Source of the DNA: Pseudomonadota bacterium
Lineage (GTDB): Bacteria; UBA10199; 2-02-FULL-44-16; JAAZCA01
NCBI GenBank assembly: GCA_016927275.1
Contig: JAFGMW010000037.1
Span: 1 to 32,737 of the forward strand
Direction: 5' to 3'
DNA: 32,737 nt
Positions within the stretch are counted from its first letter, which is position 1; each line of letters opens with the position of its first letter. The position numbers were made by a program, and so were the translations under genes. The notes under the pieces were generated by a model. The model was not told the origin of the DNA. It saw only the letters and a program-made list of their open reading frames with translations, and did not search any database. Positions 14,145 through 22,426 of this stretch are shown here, piece after piece.

Positions 14145-15399
14145 TAAGGGCGTCGAACTGCCCCACGACAGAGTCCTCGTCCGAATCCTCGGTGAGGTCG
14201 ACCCCCACCGTGGTGCCCAGCGTTCCGTCCGCAGCGGTGGCGATCCCCTGGACCGTGAAGAAGCGGGTCCTCAGCGGGTCCATGGTGCCGAAGGCGCCGC
14301 CGTAGAGGCTGCGGTGGATGTCCTCGCTGGAGTCGATGAATTCAAGCGCGCGATCGTGCGGCGCGCCGGTCAGGCAGTTGGAGGGGATCAGGCCGGCCAG
14401 CGCGTCCACCGGGGAGACCTCCCGCGATAGCGTCCCTTCAAATACGGTGCGGTCCGGAGTCGATCCGGTCGCGGAGCGCATGTGCATCGGCGCCTCGCAC
14501 AGGCGCCGGATCTGCCTCTCGATCTCCTCAATCACAAGGCGGCGCACCCTAGGGCTCGAATCGGCGTCCGGGCTCGAAGCCAGGGTCGATTTCAGCGCCC
14601 TCCCATCGATGGAGAGGAGCGAGTCCCACGATGAGACCATGTAGGACGATCCCTCGTGCGTGAAAAAGGCCCGCACGGCTTGGGCCTCGGGGCGGTCGAG
14701 GAAGATGCGCAGCGCCTCGTCCTCGGCAAGAGGGCGCTGCCCGTGGCGCACGATGTGCACGTGGTTCAACGCCTCGGAGCGGAGCCAGTGGCGGGCGTCG
14801 TTGAGTATCCTGCGGAGCGAGCGTTCGTCCGGGGAGAGCCTGAGCCCCATGTCCTCTGTCGGCCGGGGCGCGTGCGGCGCAGCCGAAGCGGTGCGCAACT
14901 CGAGCGCCTCGAGGAAGGCGTCGGCTTTCCCCTGCGCCTCGGACCGGCTCTCGCCGCCCAGCACGAGGCCGGCCGTCCCCTCGGAGTGATCGAAGATCAT
15001 GGCTGCGGCATAGAGGCCGAGCCGGCACTGCGAATGCCTCGAGAAGCCCCGCGCGGGATCGAGGCCCCTGATCGCCCGCGCCCCCTCGAAACCTATGTAG
15101 CCGGCGATCCCGCCGCTGAACGGAAGATACGGGTCGCAGGGCATGGCGGCCGCGAGGCCGGCGAATCGCGAGAGGGCCTCGCGGGGGCTGTCTATCGTGG
15201 TGTGGCCGTCCACGGTGATGAACGCGCCCGCCATGGAGAACGTGTTCGACGGGAGGGCGGAGACTATTGAGAATCGACCCTGGGAAGGGTGGGATCTCCT
15301 CGCGTCGATGCAGAAGAACCCCGGCATGCCGGCGAGCGCGCTCGCCGCTCGCTCGAACGAGACGCCGTCCAGGGGCAGGACCATCGGCATCTGTACCAT
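14116..15399 (-). CDS. divergent chorismate-binding (PabB/TrpE/MenF-like) protein
   Basis: 427 residues. The N-terminal part (IPLDG-like PLDGVSFERA, then FSGGIAGYIGFEGARAI) and the C-terminal part (LAGLIPSNCLTGAPHDRALEFI, SLYGGAFG) place it in the anthranilate/aminodeoxychorismate/isochorismate synthase superfamily. Key features are altered: the TGAPK lysine is histidine, the PIKGT or ALAGT segment reads TLASS, the IRT strand is FFTVQGI, and the GAGIV/E pattern near the end is TVGVDLTEDS. It may have lost chorismate chemistry or act on a different substrate. No amidotransferase or other aromatic gene is adjacent. The ATG at 15399 lacks a clear ribosome-binding site; 15390 and 15384 are alternatives. 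Confidence 0.78.
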   Translation of the reverse strand: MVQMPMVLPLDGVSFERAASALAGMPGFFCIDARRSHPSQGRFSIVSALPSNTFSMAGAFITVDGHTTIDSPREALSRFAGLAAAMPCDPYLPFSGGIAGYIGFEGARAIRGLDPARGFSRHSQCRLGLYAAAMIFDHSEGTAGLVLGGESRSEAQGKADAFLEALELRTASAAPHAPRPTEDMGLRLSPDERSLRRILNDARHWLRSEALNHVHIVRHGQRPLAEDEALRIFLDRPEAQAVRAFFTHEGSSYMVSSWDSLLSIDGRALKSTLASSPDADSSPRVRRLVIEEIERQIRRLCEAPMHMRSATGSTPDRTVFEGTLSREVSPVDALAGLIPSNCLTGAPHDRALEFIDSSEDIHRSLYGGAFGTMDPLRTRFFTVQGIATAADGTLGTTVGVDLTEDSDEDSVVGQFDALISRAHLQTD

Positions 15400-15535
15400 G
15401 ATTCGAGTAGACCACACGGGGCGAAGGGTAGTCAATCGCAACTTGCGGGCAGACGGGCCGCTGCGGTCTATGGCTTTACAGCCCCCGGGGTTGGTGATAA
15501 GCCAGGGTCCTCTAAAAAAATCGGGGAGGCGGAAA

Positions 15536-16792
15536 ATGACAGGCGATACGCACAATCCGTTCAAGATGGCGCAGCAGCAGCTGGACGAGGCGGCCAAGAT
15601 CCTGGGCCTGGACGCGGGCACGCACGCGGCCCTCCGCGAGCCGATGAGGGAGATGCATGTCTCCCTGCCGGTGCGCATGGACAACGGCCAGGTGCGCGTA
15701 TTCAAGGGCTTCCGGGTGCAGTACAACGACGCGCGCGGCCCCACGAAAGGGGGCATACGCTTCCACCCGGACGAGAACATAGACACGGTGCGCGCGCTCG
15801 CCGCATGGATGACGTGGAAGACCTCGGTGGTCGACGTGCCGCTGGGCGGCGGCAAGGGCGGGATAATCTGCAATCCAAAGGAGATGAGCGCCGGTGAGAT
15901 CGAGAGGCTCTCGAGGCAGTACATAAGGCAGATCGGCCACATCATCGGCCTGGAGAAGGACTGCCCCGCGCCGGACGTCTACACCACGCCGCAGATCATG
16001 GCCTGGATGATGGACGAGTACTACTGGCAGAAGGGGTACAACTCGCCGGGCGTGATCACCGGGAAACCGATCCCGATCGGAGGCTCGAAGGGGCGCGCCG
16101 ACGCGACCTCGCGCGGCGGCGTCTACATACTGCGCGATGCGGCCCGGGAGATGGGTTTCGATCCGGCGCAGGCCAGATATGCGATACAGGGGCTGGGCAA
16201 CGTGGGCGGCAACGCGGCCAGGATCATAGACGAGGAGCTCAAGGGCAGGATCGTCGCCGTGGGCGAGATCGACGGCTCCATCCACAACCCGTCGGGGCTG
16301 GACATCCGCGCCCTGATGGAGCACTTCCAGAGCCACGGCGGGCTGAAGGGCTTCAAGGGCGGCGAGTGGTCGGCCGACTCCAAGGACTGCCTCTTCACCG
16401 CATGCGACGTGATCATCCCTGCCGCGATGGAGGGCCAGATCACGGCCGCCAACGCGGAGCGCGTTCAGGCGAAGCTCGTGCTCGAGCTGGCCAACGGCCC
16501 CACGACGCCGGAGGCGGACGTCATCCTGGACAAGAAGGGGGTGCAGGTCGTCCCGGACTTTCTGGCCAACGCCGGCGGCGTGACCGTCTCCTACTTCGAG
16601 ATGGTGCAGAACGCCTACAACTTCTACTGGGAGCTGCCCGAGGTGCACCAGCGCCTGGACGAGAAGATGACCTCCGCATTCCGCGCCGTGAGCGAGATGC
16701 GCAAATCCCGCAAGGTCCGCTACCGCCTCGCCGCTTACCTCGTCGCCGTCAATCGCGTGGCAGAGGCGATGAAATTGAGGGGATGGGTATAG
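15536..16792 (+). CDS. gdhA: glutamate dehydrogenase (Glu/Leu/Phe/Val family)
   Basis: Interconverts glutamate and 2-oxoglutarate plus ammonia with NAD(P). The 418 residues match the hexameric 45-kDa class. Seen: RVQYNDARGPTKGGIRFHP, the catalytic lysine stretch PLGGGKGGI, DCPAPDVYT with the catalytic aspartate, TGKPIPIGGSKGR, the Rossmann GLGNVGGNAA, and LANGPTTPEAD then NAGGVTVSYFEMVQN. GGAGG lies about 6 bases before the ATG at 15536. An upstream extension of the frame overlaps the divergent gene and is rejected. The 136-base gap to that gene should hold both promoters, but I see no clear consensus. Glutamate versus leucine or another amino acid cannot be settled from motifs alone, though glutamate is most likely. 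Confidence 0.93.
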   Translation: MTGDTHNPFKMAQQQLDEAAKILGLDAGTHAALREPMREMHVSLPVRMDNGQVRVFKGFRVQYNDARGPTKGGIRFHPDENIDTVRALAAWMTWKTSVVDVPLGGGKGGIICNPKEMSAGEIERLSRQYIRQIGHIIGLEKDCPAPDVYTTPQIMAWMMDEYYWQKGYNSPGVITGKPIPIGGSKGRADATSRGGVYILRDAAREMGFDPAQARYAIQGLGNVGGNAARIIDEELKGRIVAVGEIDGSIHNPSGLDIRALMEHFQSHGGLKGFKGGEWSADSKDCLFTACDVIIPAAMEGQITAANAERVQAKLVLELANGPTTPEADVILDKKGVQVVPDFLANAGGVTVSYFEMVQNAYNFYWELPEVHQRLDEKMTSAFRAVSEMRKSRKVRYRLAAYLVAVNRVAEAMKLRGWV

Positions 16793-16797
16793 AGGCC

Positions 16798-16818
16798 GTG
16801 ACTGGTGACTGGTGACTG
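16798..16818. repeat. heptanucleotide repeat between gdhA and hemW
   Basis: Three perfect tandem copies of GTGACTG begin five bases after the dehydrogenase stop codon. The third copy supplies the GTG start codon of hemW at 16812. The only purine-rich ribosome-binding candidate (AGAGG, 16791-16795) lies before the array, 16 bases from that GTG. Confidence 0.85.
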
Positions 16819-18107
16819 GCGTGTTTGGAATCTATATCCACATACCGTTCTGCCTTCGCAAGTGCGACTACTGCGACTTCTATTCCGAGCCGATCGGCCG
16901 CGAGCCGCCTCCGCATGTTGATTACCTGAGGGCGGTGCTGGCGCAGCTCGATGCCGATGCGCCCCTCTTCGCGGGGCGACGGGTCGCAAGCGTCTATTTC
17001 GGCGGCGGCACCCCCTCGCTCATGCCGCCTGCGTTCTTCAAGTCGGTGCTGGCCGCAGTCGCGGGCCGCTTCGCTGTGGAGGACGGGGCGGAGATCAGCT
17101 GCGAGGTCAACCCGGCCACCGCGGATCTCGGCTGGTTCCGATGCGCCCGCTCCGCAGGCGTCACTCGAATTTCCATCGGAGTCCAGTCGTTCCAGGAGAG
17201 ATTGCTCAAGGGGCTGGGGCGCGCGCACACCGCCGGGGATGCTATGAGGGCGATCGCCGAGGCGCAGGACTCGGGCTTCGGCTCGGTCGGCCTCGACCTC
17301 ATGTACGGGATCCCGGGCGAGGGGGTCCCCGATCTTGAGGACGACCTGCGCGTCGCCATGACCTTTCAGCCGCAGCACGTCTCGGCATACGCGCTGACCA
17401 TCGAGGAAGGCACGCCGCTCCAAAAGCGCTTGTCGGGACTCGGGACTCGGGACTCGGGACTCGGAATCCGGGTGGCTGCCTTGCCGAGTTCCGAATCCCG
17501 AATCCCGTATCCCGAGGCCTTGCCGTGCGACGACGAGCAGCTCAGGCAGATGCGAGTCGCGGCGCGCATGCTGGGTCGGGGCGGATGGCGGCGCTACGAG
17601 ATATCCAACTTCGCACGCGAGGGCTTCGAATGCCGCCACAACCTCGATTGCTGGCGCTACGGGGAGTATCTCGGTCTCGGCGCCGGGGCCGCCTCCTTCT
17701 TTAAATCGGGATCCGGGATCCGGGATCCGGGATCCGAAAAAGATGAAGAGGGATTTCCCGGTTCCGGGTCCCGGGTTCCGGGTTACGGGTTTGCAAGACG
17801 GTGGATCCAGTCACGCGACGTGCGCGCGTACATGGCCGGCGGGGCGGAGACGGAGGCGGCCGAGGACGAGCCGATAGACAGGCGAACCGCGATGGCCGAG
17901 TACTGTTTTCTCGGGTTGAGAAAGGCGGAGGGGATATCGATCGCGGACTTCGAGGCTGCGTTCGGCGTCGAGTTCGAGAAGGCCTTCCCGTCCGCCGCTG
18001 CTCGCCTGGCGGAAGAGGGGCTGGCGGAGCGCCGCGGCGGACGCCTCCGGCTGACCGGGCGCGGCATCGAGCTCTCAAGCACCGTCTCCGAATCGTTTCT
18101 CCCGTGA
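16812..18107 (+). CDS. hemW: HemW-type radical SAM protein carrying two repeat-derived insertions
   Basis: 431 residues of the HemN/HemW family (heme chaperone-like radical SAM). The 4Fe-4S site IPFCLRKCDYCDF has C14, C18, C21; YFGGGTPSL, EVNPATAD, GVQSFQERLLKGLGRAHT and GLDLMYGIPG follow, and the C-terminal HemW domain is present (FECRHNLDCWRYGEYLGLGAGAASF). Two segments are foreign to the family: residues about 208-235, between GTPLQKR and the LPCDDEQ segment, and about 299-327, between AASFFKS and FARRWIQSR. Both are encoded by heptanucleotide arrays (17434-17517 and 17707-17791) that keep the frame. The start is GTG 16812 within another heptad array, with GTG 16821 as the alternative; the conserved protein begins at residue 5. 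Confidence 0.9.
   Translation: MTGVFGIYIHIPFCLRKCDYCDFYSEPIGREPPPHVDYLRAVLAQLDADAPLFAGRRVASVYFGGGTPSLMPPAFFKSVLAAVAGRFAVEDGAEISCEVNPATADLGWFRCARSAGVTRISIGVQSFQERLLKGLGRAHTAGDAMRAIAEAQDSGFGSVGLDLMYGIPGEGVPDLEDDLRVAMTFQPQHVSAYALTIEEGTPLQKRLSGLGTRDSGLGIRVAALPSSESRIPYPEALPCDDEQLRQMRVAARMLGRGGWRRYEISNFAREGFECRHNLDCWRYGEYLGLGAGAASFFKSGSGIRDPGSEKDEEGFPGSGSRVPGYGFARRWIQSRDVRAYMAGGAETEAAEDEPIDRRTAMAEYCFLGLRKAEGISIADFEAAFGVEFEKAFPSAAARLAEEGLAERRGGRLRLTGRGIELSSTVSESFLP
17434..17517. repeat. paired inverted heptanucleotide arrays inside hemW (first)
   Basis: Four tandem CGGGACT units (17434-17461) run into CGGAATC. After a short spacer, an opposite-strand array (17484-17517) reads CGGGATA, CGGGATT, CGGGATT on the minus strand. 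The two halves can pair as an imperfect hairpin. The segment encodes about 28 residues rich in Ser, Gly and Arg, and the hemW frame is intact across it. Confidence 0.85.
17707..17791. repeat. paired heptanucleotide arrays inside hemW (second)
   Basis: Four perfect tandem CGGGATC units (17707-17734), each junction making a GGATCC palindrome, are followed after about 30 bases by CCGGGTC, CCGGGTT, CCGGGTT and ACGGGTT (17764-17791). It encodes a Gly, Ser, Pro and Arg-rich insertion of about 28 residues in frame. The unit differs from the first hemW array in its last bases. Confidence 0.85.
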
Positions 18108-18124
18108 GAGGGCGCTCCTTTCTG

Positions 18125-18153
18125 TTGCGTTTCACCGATCGAACGCTTAATAT
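18125..18153 (+). promoter_or_regulatory. putative promoter of the beta-CASP gene
   Basis: TTGCGT (18125-18130), a 17-base spacer and TAATAT (18148-18153) lie 36 bases before the GTG start. Matches to consensus are 3 of 6 and 4 of 6, in a locally AT-rich stretch. Confidence 0.35.
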
Positions 18154-18189
18154 CTTTCGAATTGATCCCGAAGGGAGAGCCGCGGCCAC

Positions 18190-19569
18190 GTGAGACTTCA
18201 ATTCCTGGGCGCCACCCAGACGGTAACCGGTTCCAAGTTCTGCCTGACGGACGGCCACACGCACTGGCTCGTCGACTGCGGTCTCTATCAGGGCCTCAAG
18301 GAGCTGAGGCTCCGCAACTGGCAGCCGCTCGCCGTCGATCCCAAGAGAATCGACTCCATAGTCCTGACTCATGCGCACATAGACCACTCGGGGTACCTGC
18401 CGCTGATCGTGAAGAACGGGTTCTCGGGCCCGATCCTCGCGTCGGAGCCGACCGTGGAGCTGTGCAAGATACTGCTCCCCGACGCGGGCTACATACAGGA
18501 GGAAGACGCGAAATTCGCGGCAAAGCACGGCTTCTCGAAGCACCGCGACCCGCTGCCGCTGTACACCTACGACGACGCGGTCCGCTGCCTCGGCCAGCTC
18601 GAGGCGGTCCCGGACAGGGAGTGGTACGAGCTCTCCCCCGATGTGAGGATGATGCCGAGGCCCGCGGGCCACATACTCGGCTCGAGGGTGATAAACGTCT
18701 CGGTCAAAAAGGCCCATCACAAGTTCAACATCATGTTCGCCGGCGACATAGGCACCTACGACGCCCTGATCGCCGTGGACCCGGGCCCGGTCAAATCGGT
18801 CACCTACCTCGTGCTCGAGTCCACGTACGGCGATCGGCTCCACACCGAGGAGGACGTGCTCTCGCGCTTCGAGGGGATAATAAAGAGGACCGTGGAGCGG
18901 GAGGGGAAGGTCATAATACCCTCGTTCGCCGTCGGCCGCACGCAGGAGGTCCTCTACGTGCTCAAGAAGCTCGAGGAGCACGGCAGGCTGCCGGACATCC
19001 CGGTGTTCCTCAACAGCCCGCTCGCCATAGACGCCACTCAGATCTACATAAAGTACGCCAGCGAGCATAACTTCTTCGAGAACGGCTCCGAGCCGACCAG
19101 GGCGTTCAGCCCCACGAGGCTCATTCGCGTCCACGACCCCGAGGAGTCCAAGCAGCTCAATTCGCTCAGGGAACCGGCGATAATAATCTCGTCCTCCGGC
19201 ATGATGACGGGCGGCCGCATCCTCCACCACCTCAAGGCCTACCTGCCCGACCACAACTCCACGCTGGTGATCACCGGGTTTCAGGCTGCGGGCACGCGCG
19301 GCAGGGCGATACTCGACGGCGCCAAGGCGGTCAAGATCCACGGCATGCCGGTCACGATCAATGCGGAGGTGGAGTTCATGGACTCGCTCTCCGCGCACGG
19401 CGACTACAACGACATCATGCGCTGGCTGCGCGGGTTCAAGCAGCCGCCCAAGACCACGTTCCTCGTCCACGGCGAGCCGAAGGCGGCCGAGGCCCTCAAG
19501 GCGCGCATCGCAAAGGAACTCGGATGGGCCGTCACCATCCCGAAGTACCTGCAGAAGTTCGACCTCTAA
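18190..19569 (+). CDS. beta-CASP metallo-beta-lactamase-fold RNA hydrolase
   Basis: 459 residues of the MBL/beta-CASP nuclease family (RNA-processing exonucleases, CPSF73-like). All zinc-binding motifs are present: HAHIDH (H61, H63, D65, H66), the H161 of PAGHILGS, D186 in FAGDIG, and the beta-CASP motifs A (LVLESTYGDR, E210), B (FAVGRTQEVLYVLKKL and NSPLAID region) and C (LSAHGDY, H403), ending with LVHGEP (H427). It is therefore expected to be active. No extra KH domain, as found in archaeal CPSF homologues, is present. The start is GTG 18190, with AGGGAGAG about ten bases upstream; no better start is seen, and the fold begins at residue 1 (MRLQFLGATQTVTGS). It lies alone between hemW and the transpeptidase gene. 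Confidence 0.92.
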   Translation: MRLQFLGATQTVTGSKFCLTDGHTHWLVDCGLYQGLKELRLRNWQPLAVDPKRIDSIVLTHAHIDHSGYLPLIVKNGFSGPILASEPTVELCKILLPDAGYIQEEDAKFAAKHGFSKHRDPLPLYTYDDAVRCLGQLEAVPDREWYELSPDVRMMPRPAGHILGSRVINVSVKKAHHKFNIMFAGDIGTYDALIAVDPGPVKSVTYLVLESTYGDRLHTEEDVLSRFEGIIKRTVEREGKVIIPSFAVGRTQEVLYVLKKLEEHGRLPDIPVFLNSPLAIDATQIYIKYASEHNFFENGSEPTRAFSPTRLIRVHDPEESKQLNSLREPAIIISSSGMMTGGRILHHLKAYLPDHNSTLVITGFQAAGTRGRAILDGAKAVKIHGMPVTINAEVEFMDSLSAHGDYNDIMRWLRGFKQPPKTTFLVHGEPKAAEALKARIAKELGWAVTIPKYLQKFDL

Positions 19570-19650
19570 CAAACCCTTGATGAATCCCGAAAGTTTTCGT
19601 ACATCCTCCCAGCCGCGGTCGTCTTTCCGGCCGCGCACAGGGGGTGTGTG

Positions 19651-21309
19651 ATGCAGGTTGTCGCGGCAGCGCTGGTCCTCTTTCTGACCGTCCTCTCCTC
19701 GCCGTCAGCGGGCAATGCGGAGGAGGCGAAGGCGGCCCTCTCACCGGCAGCGGCAGGCATAGAGCAGCTCGTACGCTCCCGCGGCGACGAGGCCGGGGAG
19801 CCGCTCGAGTTGAGGGCCCAGCTCGAGCGCTTCTACTCCGCGAGGTCGTTCGAGCCGGCGTTCGGCTCGGAGCGCGACTCCAGGGCGCTCATCGAGGCGA
19901 TCAAGGGCGCGGGCGAGCACGGCCTCAGGCCCGAGCGGTACCACCTCAACTCCATAGAGCGGCTCGAAAGCGGGCCTGCGCGCGACGTCCTCATGACCGA
20001 CGCATTCCTCACCCTGGCCTCGCACCTCGACGCAGGCATCGAGAACCCCTACTTCTCACGGGCCAACCAGCAGAGGCCGCAATCGGGGACCGACCTCGTG
20101 GCGGCGCTCGCCGCCGCCCTGGAGAGGCGCGACGTGAAGGGCGCCCTGGAGAGGCTCGCCCCTCAGACCGAAGAGTACCGCCGCCTCATGGCGGCGATGA
20201 AGAGGGCCGATGAGATGGCGGCCTCCGAGTCATGGCCCAGAGTCCCGGAGGGGGGCGCCCGGAAGATAGAGCCGGGCAAGCGCGATCCCCGCATACCCGC
20301 GATCCGCGCGAGGCTCGCAGCGGAGGGGTTCGTGCAGGGCCCGAGCCGGTCCGCGGAGAGGAACAGGTCGGAGATAAACGGACACATGGCCGCGAGCTCC
20401 GCCGCCCTGCCAGAGGACCTCTACGACGAGGAGCTGGTGCAGGCGGTCATGAGCTTCCAGGAGAAGTACGGCCTCGGAGTGGACGGGGTGATAGGGAGGG
20501 CCACGCTGGCCAACCTCAACTACGACCCCGCGTTCCGCGCCTGCCAGGTGAGGGTCAACCTCGACAGGCTCCGGGGCCTCAGGCACGTCATCGTCACCGA
20601 CCGCTACGCCCTGGTCAACATCCCCGAGTTCTCGCTCACCATCTATGAGAACGGCGCCCCGATAAAGGAGATGAAGGTCATCGCCGGCATGGTCGACCGC
20701 AAGTCGCCGCTGATGTCGGACAACATCCGGTTCATCGTCTTCTCCCCGAAGTGGCACGTCCCGCGCTCCATCGCGGTCAAGGACAAGCTTCCCAAGATAA
20801 AGAAGGACCCCTCCTACATACGCAGGCAGGGGATGAAGGTCTACACCGTCGGCGAGACCGGGATCGAGGAGGTGGAGCCGGAGTCCATCGACTGGGAGGA
20901 GGTCGACGCCTCCAACTTCGCCTACCGGATCGTGCAGGACGCGCGCGACGACAACGCCCTCGGCAGGGTCAAGTTCATGTTCCCGAACCGCCACGACGTC
21001 TATCTGCACGACACGCCCACCAAGTCGCTGTTCAACTCCGGCACGCGCACGTTCAGCTCCGGCTGCATACGCATCTCCGACCCGATCTGGTTCGCCGAGT
21101 ACCTCCTCAGGGATACCGGCGCCTGGGACCGGGGCCGCATCGACGGCGCCATGAAGCGCGCGAGCCCGCTCGTGGTGGATTTGCCCGAGAAGATGCCGAT
21201 CCACATCCTCTACATCTCGGCGCGCGGCGACGAGAGGGGTGAGCCCGTGTTCAGGCACGACGTCTACGGGTTCGACCGCGCCCTCTCGAAGAGGCTGTGC
21301 GGTCAGTGA
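19651..21309 (+). CDS. L,D-transpeptidase, YcbB/LdtD type
   Basis: 552 residues. A signal peptide at 1 to about 23 (ending in the SAGNA region) leads into a scaffold region, then a peptidoglycan-binding-like segment (DEELVQAVMSFQEKYGLGVDGVIGRATLANLN, about 251-282) and a YkuD catalytic domain. The active-site block is complete: HDTPTKSLFNS, then FSSGCIRI with the nucleophile C472. Members of this class make 3-3 peptidoglycan cross-links or anchor outer-membrane lipoproteins to the wall, which would suit the Pal and OmpA-type lipoproteins elsewhere in the window. ATG 19651 follows a GGGGGTG ribosome-binding site; GTG 19648 is directly adjacent. The final ~35 residues (YISARGDERGE to the end) extend past the domain, as in LdtD relatives. 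Confidence 0.92.
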   Translation: MQVVAAALVLFLTVLSSPSAGNAEEAKAALSPAAAGIEQLVRSRGDEAGEPLELRAQLERFYSARSFEPAFGSERDSRALIEAIKGAGEHGLRPERYHLNSIERLESGPARDVLMTDAFLTLASHLDAGIENPYFSRANQQRPQSGTDLVAALAAALERRDVKGALERLAPQTEEYRRLMAAMKRADEMAASESWPRVPEGGARKIEPGKRDPRIPAIRARLAAEGFVQGPSRSAERNRSEINGHMAASSAALPEDLYDEELVQAVMSFQEKYGLGVDGVIGRATLANLNYDPAFRACQVRVNLDRLRGLRHVIVTDRYALVNIPEFSLTIYENGAPIKEMKVIAGMVDRKSPLMSDNIRFIVFSPKWHVPRSIAVKDKLPKIKKDPSYIRRQGMKVYTVGETGIEEVEPESIDWEEVDASNFAYRIVQDARDDNALGRVKFMFPNRHDVYLHDTPTKSLFNSGTRTFSSGCIRISDPIWFAEYLLRDTGAWDRGRIDGAMKRASPLVVDLPEKMPIHILYISARGDERGEPVFRHDVYGFDRALSKRLCGQ

Positions 21310-21343
21310 CCGGACATCTTTCCCCCTTTGCCCCGTGTCATAT

Positions 21344-21357
21344 AACAAGTGCTTGTT
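21344..21357. promoter_or_regulatory. inverted repeat upstream of the ATPase operon
   Basis: AACAAG and CTTGTT flank two central bases, about 75 bases before the first gene of the ParA/MinD operon. It overlaps a weak promoter-like TTGTTT with TAAATA 17 bases on. It could be an operator, but nothing confirms it. Confidence 0.3.
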
Positions 21358-21430
21358 TCATGGGCCGCGAAGTGGTAAATAAGGGAAAAGTTTGACGTTA
21401 ACGGCGTTCCGATGTGTGCGGGGGAGACCG

Positions 21431-22420
21431 ATGGCACAAGCAAACCGCCGTGTCCTTGCCAGGTCGCTCAAAGATATAACCGATGTGAATCCGGACCAGC
21501 TCAGGGGGGACCGCCCCAGGCCGGTGCTCGTCTCCGCGCCCGCGGCGGAGCCGGTTCCGGAGGGCGACGACGGGCGCTCCGCCTGCCAGGTGATATGCGT
21601 GGCCAGCGGCAAGGGCGGCACCGGCAAGACCGTGGTCACCACCAACCTCGCCGTGTCGCTCGTCCAGCAGGGGCTCGACGTGCTGCTGTTCGACGCGGAC
21701 CTGGGGCTGGCCAACGCCCACGTGCTGCTCGGGGTGAGCCCGCCCTACGACATCTCGCAGGTTGTCTCGGGCGAGCGCAGGCTCGACGAGGTGGTCGTGG
21801 AGTGCCACGCCGGGGTGAAGCTCATAAGCGGCGGCTCCGGGTTCTCGGACCTGGCCGAGCTCAAGGACTGGCAGGTGCGCAACATCGCCGACCAGCTCAA
21901 GGTCTACGAGGACCACGCCGACGTGATCCTCGTCGATCTCTCGGCCGGGATCAGCCCGCAGGTGATGCGCTTTCTGAACACCGCGCACGACGTGATCGTC
22001 GTGACCACCCCAGACGTCACCGCGCTGCTCGACGCCTACGCCACGGTCAAGTCCATGTCGAGGGGTAGGGCCGGCCTCGAGGTGAAGGTCGTCGTCAACC
22101 GCGCCAGGAACGAGGGGGAGGCGAGGGCGGCCTTCGAGAAGATGCAGAGCGTGGTCTCGAGGCACCTCGAGGGCGTGACCCTCAGCATGTTCGAGTGGAT
22201 ACCGTTCAACTGGTACGTGCAGAACTCGGTCAACATGCGCCAGCCGGTGGTGCTGCTCCACCCGAAGAGCTTCGTGACGAGGACCTTCAGCGACATGGCC
22301 TCGCGGCTCAAGGGCGAGAACGCCAGGTGGAAAGAGCGGGCGCGCTCGGAGCAGGCCGACAGGCACGAGGGGGGTGCGCTCTCCTTCGCCAGGAGGCTGG
22401 CGAGGATGGTCTTCAAATAG
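21431..22420 (+). CDS. MinD/FlhG-like ParA-superfamily ATPase
   Basis: 329 residues. The deviant Walker A is ASGKGGTGKT (about 58-67), followed by LLFDADLGLANAHVLLG (switch I, typical of MinD and FlhG), then VILVDLSAGISPQVMRFL (Walker B), and VVVNRARNEGEA. The C-terminal FARRLARMVFK can form a short basic amphipathic helix like the membrane-targeting sequence of MinD. The N-terminal ~55 residues are a proline- and arginine-rich extension. It is likely to dimerise on ATP and bind membrane. FlhG-type proteins set flagellar number, but no flagellar gene is in the window, so the target is unknown. ATG 21431 has GGGGGAG 5 bases upstream. First gene of a four-gene operon. Confidence 0.9.
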   Translation: MAQANRRVLARSLKDITDVNPDQLRGDRPRPVLVSAPAAEPVPEGDDGRSACQVICVASGKGGTGKTVVTTNLAVSLVQQGLDVLLFDADLGLANAHVLLGVSPPYDISQVVSGERRLDEVVVECHAGVKLISGGSGFSDLAELKDWQVRNIADQLKVYEDHADVILVDLSAGISPQVMRFLNTAHDVIVVTTPDVTALLDAYATVKSMSRGRAGLEVKVVVNRARNEGEARAAFEKMQSVVSRHLEGVTLSMFEWIPFNWYVQNSVNMRQPVVLLHPKSFVTRTFSDMASRLKGENARWKERARSEQADRHEGGALSFARRLARMVFK

Positions 22421-22426
22421 GCGGGG

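Noticed and set aside
17484-17520. tRNA T-arm-like GTTCCGAATCCC segment
   Set aside because: No acceptor, D or anticodon stems around it; it is part of a heptad array inside hemW.
17701-19638. 645-codon open frame on the minus strand opposite hemW and the beta-CASP gene
   Set aside because: Antisense to two well-identified genes; low-complexity Arg/Val/Leu-rich translation with no motif, as expected from GC-rich shadow frames.
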